8,479 nt of DNA, taken from Burkholderiales bacterium (GTDB lineage: Bacteria; Pseudomonadota; Gammaproteobacteria; Burkholderiales; Burkholderiaceae_C). Position 1 is the first letter of the stretch. Each line of letters opens with the position of its first letter. The position numbers and the translations under genes were made by a program. Below the pieces are notes generated by a model that searched no databases, was not told the DNA's origin, and saw nothing but the letters and a program-made list of their open reading frames with translations. Of this stretch, positions 6,018 to 8,479 are shown piece by piece. The stretch is taken from contig JAABTC010000057.1 of NCBI GenBank assembly GCA_011390055.1, positions 1-8,479 on the forward strand, given 5' to 3'.

Positions 6018-7154
6018 ATGCCGGCCCCCAGGCGCCATGTGCGACCGATGCATGTCCCCTTGGTCTGGCTCCTGGCTCATCTCTACATCGGCTGGCGCCT
6101 GTTGCCCGATCTGCCCGGCTCCGCAGCGATGCTGGCGCTGGGCGCGGGGCTGCTGCTCTCCGCGGCGCTCGCGCCTGCAGCGCTGTGGGGTCGACGGGCC
6201 AGCACCCGCACGGCGGCCGACCGCTGGAGCTGGGCCGGCATGCTGGTGCTCGGCCTGTTTTCGATGCTGCTGGTGTTGACCCTGCTGCGCGATGCGTTGC
6301 TGCTGCTGAGCTGGCCCTTCGTGCAGGGCGCCTGGCGCGAGGCGAGTGCGGTCGCCGTGCCGTTGCTGGCCCTGCTCGCGGGCCTCGTCGGCTTTGCCGG
6401 CGCGCGCCGTACGGCGGCTGTGCGCGAGATCGAACTGCGCATCGACGGCCTGCCCGCGGCGCTGGCGGGCTTCACCATCGTGCAGATCAGCGACGTGCAT
6501 GTCGGACCGACCGTCAAGCGGCCTTACGTGCAGGCCATCGTCGACAGGGTGAATCGCCTCGGCGCGGATGCGGTGGCCATCACCGGCGACCTGGTCGACG
6601 GCCGCGTGGCCGATCTGCTGCATGACGTCGCCCCCCTGGCCGGCCTGCGCTCGCGCCACGGCAGCTTCTTCGTCACCGGCAACCACGAGTACTACAGCGG
6701 CGCCGCGGAATGGACGGCGGCGTTGCGCAGCCTCGGCGTGCAGGTGCTGAACAACGAACACGTGGTGCTGGAACACGACAACGGCCGCCTGGTGATGGCC
6801 GGCGTGACCGACCATGGCGCGGGCCACTTCGATCCGCGCCAGGCCAGCGACCCGCAGCGCGCGATGGCGGGTGCGCCCAGCGACGCCGGTGTGCGCGTGC
6901 TGCTGGCGCACCAGCCGCGCTCGGCATCGGCTGCTGCCCAGGCCGGCTTCGACGTGCAGCTGTCCGGCCACACGCACGGCGGCCAGTTCTGGCCCTGGAA
7001 CCTCTTCGTGCCGCTGCAGCAGCCGTTCACGGCCGGCTTGCACCGGCTGCATGCTTTGTGGGTCTACACCAGCCGCGGCACCGGCTACTGGGGCCCGCCG
7101 CTGCGCTTGGGTGCACCGTCGGAAATCACGCGCCTGCGGCTTGCGGCGGCGTAA
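6018..7154 (+). CDS. Membrane-anchored calcineurin-like metallophosphoesterase (YaeI-like)
   Basis: The product has 378 residues. The first ~130 are hydrophobic and look like four membrane segments (about 12-29, 35-57, 73-97 and 109-127), which tether a C-terminal phosphoesterase domain. All metal-site motifs are present: ISDVHVG (Asp159, His161), ITGDLVDG (Asp191), TGNHEYY (Asn222, His223, Glu224), LLAHQP (His298) and SGHTHGGQ (His318, His320). A dimetal phosphatase or nuclease-like activity is therefore expected. The GNHEYY and GHTHGGQ forms are typical of YaeI-like proteins, some relatives of which hydrolyse lipid-linked pyrophosphates such as UDP-diacylglucosamine; the substrate here is unknown. 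The most upstream ATG is 6018. A second in-frame ATG at 6048 leaves the first membrane segment intact and may be the true start, and neither has a good ribosome-binding site. It is divergent from minC and ends 13 bases from the stop of the convergent permease gene. Confidence 0.9.
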   Translation: MPAPRRHVRPMHVPLVWLLAHLYIGWRLLPDLPGSAAMLALGAGLLLSAALAPAALWGRRASTRTAADRWSWAGMLVLGLFSMLLVLTLLRDALLLLSWPFVQGAWREASAVAVPLLALLAGLVGFAGARRTAAVREIELRIDGLPAALAGFTIVQISDVHVGPTVKRPYVQAIVDRVNRLGADAVAITGDLVDGRVADLLHDVAPLAGLRSRHGSFFVTGNHEYYSGAAEWTAALRSLGVQVLNNEHVVLEHDNGRLVMAGVTDHGAGHFDPRQASDPQRAMAGAPSDAGVRVLLAHQPRSASAAAQAGFDVQLSGHTHGGQFWPWNLFVPLQQPFTAGLHRLHALWVYTSRGTGYWGPPLRLGAPSEITRLRLAAA

Positions 7155-7167
7155 CGAGGGGTCGTGC

Positions 7168-8478
7168 TCAGTTGATGCCTGGCAACCAGGTCGCGATCTT
7201 CGGAAAGGTCAGCAGCAGGCCCACGCCGACGAGCTGCAGGACCATGAACTGGACCATGCCGGCGTAGATGTCGCGCATCTCCCACTGCGGCACCACGCCC
7301 TTGAGGAAGTAGGCGGACAGCGCCACCGGCGGGCTCAACCAGGCCGTCTGCAGCGTGACGGCCACGAGGGTGCAGAACCAGATCAGGTCGATGTTGGCGG
7401 CCTGCACGATCGGCAGCACGATCGGCACCACGATCAGCACGATCGGCACCCATTCCAGCGGCCAGCCGAGCACGAAGATCAGCGCCAGGATGACGATCAG
7501 CATCGCCATCGGCGGCAACGACAGGCTGAGCAGGCCCTGGGCCAGGAAGTCGGCGCTGCCCAGCCGCGAGAAGACCGAGCCGAACAGGTTCGATGCTGTC
7601 ACGAGCAGCAGGATCATGCTGGAGATCTCGAGCGTCGCGTAGACCGCGCTGCGCAGCCTGCGCCACGACAGGCGCCCCGAACCGACGGTCAGCACGAAAG
7701 TGGCCGCGCAGCCGACCGCCCCAGCGTCGGTGGGCGTGGCGATGCCGGCCAGGATGACCCCGAGCGTCGACAGGATCACGACGATGACCGGCAACACGCC
7801 GACGGCCAGGTCGCGGATCACCGGGCCCATCGACTTGGGCCGCAATTCGACCGGGATCGCCGGCCCGAGCTTCGGGTTGTGCCAGCAACGCAGCAAGGTC
7901 CAGCCGATGAAGATGGCCGACAGCAGCAGGCCCGGCAACACGGCCGCGGCGAACAGGTCGGTGGCGGGCACGCCGACCACCGGGCCCATCACGATCAGCA
8001 TCACCGAAGGCGGGATCAGGATGCCGAGTGTGCCGCCGGCGGTGATTGCGCCGGCCGACATCTTGACGTCGTAGCCGCTCTTGATCATCGACGGCCCGGC
8101 CATGACGCCGAGCAGCGTGACCGACGAGCCGACAATGCCGGTGGCTGCGGCAAAGATGGTCGCGGTGATCAGCACCGCCAAGTACAGCGATCCGTTGAGC
8201 CCGGAAAGCAGTTGCTGGATGCCGTTGAACAGCCGCTCCATGATGCCGGACTGCTCGAGCAGGAAACCCATGAAGAGGAAGAACGGGATCGCCGCCAGCA
8301 CGGTGTCCTTCATCACCGAAAAGGTCTGCAACACGGCCAGGTCGAAGACCACCGGACCGAGTGCGATGAAGCCGGTGCCCAGCGCGACCGCCCCAAGCGT
8401 GAAGGCGATCGGGTAGCCGATGAAGATGACGGTGAACAGCACCGCGAGCGCGACGAGCCCGAGAACTTCGTTGCTCAC
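7168..8478 (-). CDS. TRAP transporter large permease subunit (DctM family)
   Basis: The product has 436 residues, standard for a TRAP large permease, and is hydrophobic nearly throughout, with about a dozen membrane segments. Recognisable family stretches are GYPIAFTLG (21-29), AAIPFFLFMGFLLEQSGI, FAAATGIVGSSVTLLGVMA, GGTLGILIPPSVMLIVMG (around 150), GIATPTDAGAVG (around 246) and LQTAWLSPPVALSAYFLKG (around 380). The last resembles the mannitol/chloroaromatic branch of the family, but the substrate is set by the binding protein, which is not in the window. The subunit moves a carboxylate-type or other solute across the inner membrane using the sodium or proton gradient. It is read from a GTG at 8478, one base from the window edge, and the MSNEVLGL beginning looks natural; a start further upstream cannot be excluded. 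The small permease (DctQ) and binding protein genes are expected just beyond the right end. Confidence 0.92.
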   Translation of the reverse strand: MSNEVLGLVALAVLFTVIFIGYPIAFTLGAVALGTGFIALGPVVFDLAVLQTFSVMKDTVLAAIPFFLFMGFLLEQSGIMERLFNGIQQLLSGLNGSLYLAVLITATIFAAATGIVGSSVTLLGVMAGPSMIKSGYDVKMSAGAITAGGTLGILIPPSVMLIVMGPVVGVPATDLFAAAVLPGLLLSAIFIGWTLLRCWHNPKLGPAIPVELRPKSMGPVIRDLAVGVLPVIVVILSTLGVILAGIATPTDAGAVGCAATFVLTVGSGRLSWRRLRSAVYATLEISSMILLLVTASNLFGSVFSRLGSADFLAQGLLSLSLPPMAMLIVILALIFVLGWPLEWVPIVLIVVPIVLPIVQAANIDLIWFCTLVAVTLQTAWLSPPVALSAYFLKGVVPQWEMRDIYAGMVQFMVLQLVGVGLLLTFPKIATWLPGIN

Positions 8479-8479
8479 A

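Noticed and set aside
5940..7052. An open minus-strand frame continuing upstream of minC, giving a 627-residue reading
   Set aside because: The upstream part is antisense to the metallophosphoesterase, has composition like a GC-rich shadow frame (Arg/Ala/His/Gln-rich) and resembles no domain. MinC of normal length starts at 5939 or 5933.
1..8479. A defence island, mobile element or novel multi-gene system
   Set aside because: All ten genes belong to recognisable families or resemble them, there are no integrase, transposase, nuclease-toxin or repeat-array signals, and base use is even across the window.

Overview
The window looks like chromosomal DNA from a high-GC Gram-negative bacterium, most likely a betaproteobacterium of the order Burkholderiales. 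The reasons are strong G/C preference at third codon positions, a minC-minD-minE operon, two outer-membrane-type lipoproteins with lipoboxes, and a TRAP-family permease. The taxonomic call is inference from gene content and protein style. The genes are packed closely, no intergenic stretch reaches 100 bases, and I see no tRNA, rRNA, insertion sequence, CRISPR array or prophage gene.

Left part (1-2250): the 3' end of a DJ-1/PfpI-family gene (+) is followed by a DUF1615 lipoprotein gene (+). The latter runs tail to tail, with only 6 bases between stop codons, into a small lipoprotein gene (-) that appears to hold two BamE/SmpA-like repeats.

Middle part (2251-3986): a 75-base divergent spacer leads into a two-gene operon (+). 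It encodes a hemerythrin HHE-domain protein with a lysine-rich tail and a zinc-dependent dehydrogenase of the glutathione-independent formaldehyde dehydrogenase type. The two are joined by an ATGA stop/start overlap.

Right part (4028-8478): the complete minCDE division-site operon lies on the minus strand (minC 5169-5939, minD 4296-5123, minE 4028-4291). It is divergent, across 78 bases, from a membrane-anchored calcineurin-like metallophosphoesterase (+). That gene converges, with 13 bases between stops, on a TRAP transporter large permease (-) whose GTG start is one base from the window edge. The small permease and solute-binding genes would lie outside.

How the genes work together: MinC, MinD and MinE together place the division septum. 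The hemerythrin/dehydrogenase pair probably acts in aldehyde and redox stress, and the DJ-1 family member may share that theme. Most of the window is ordinary chromosome. The points most worth following are the DUF1615 protein, which carries all three lytic-transglycosylase-like motifs in order, and the translationally coupled hemerythrin-dehydrogenase pair. I did not find a convincing new multi-gene system.
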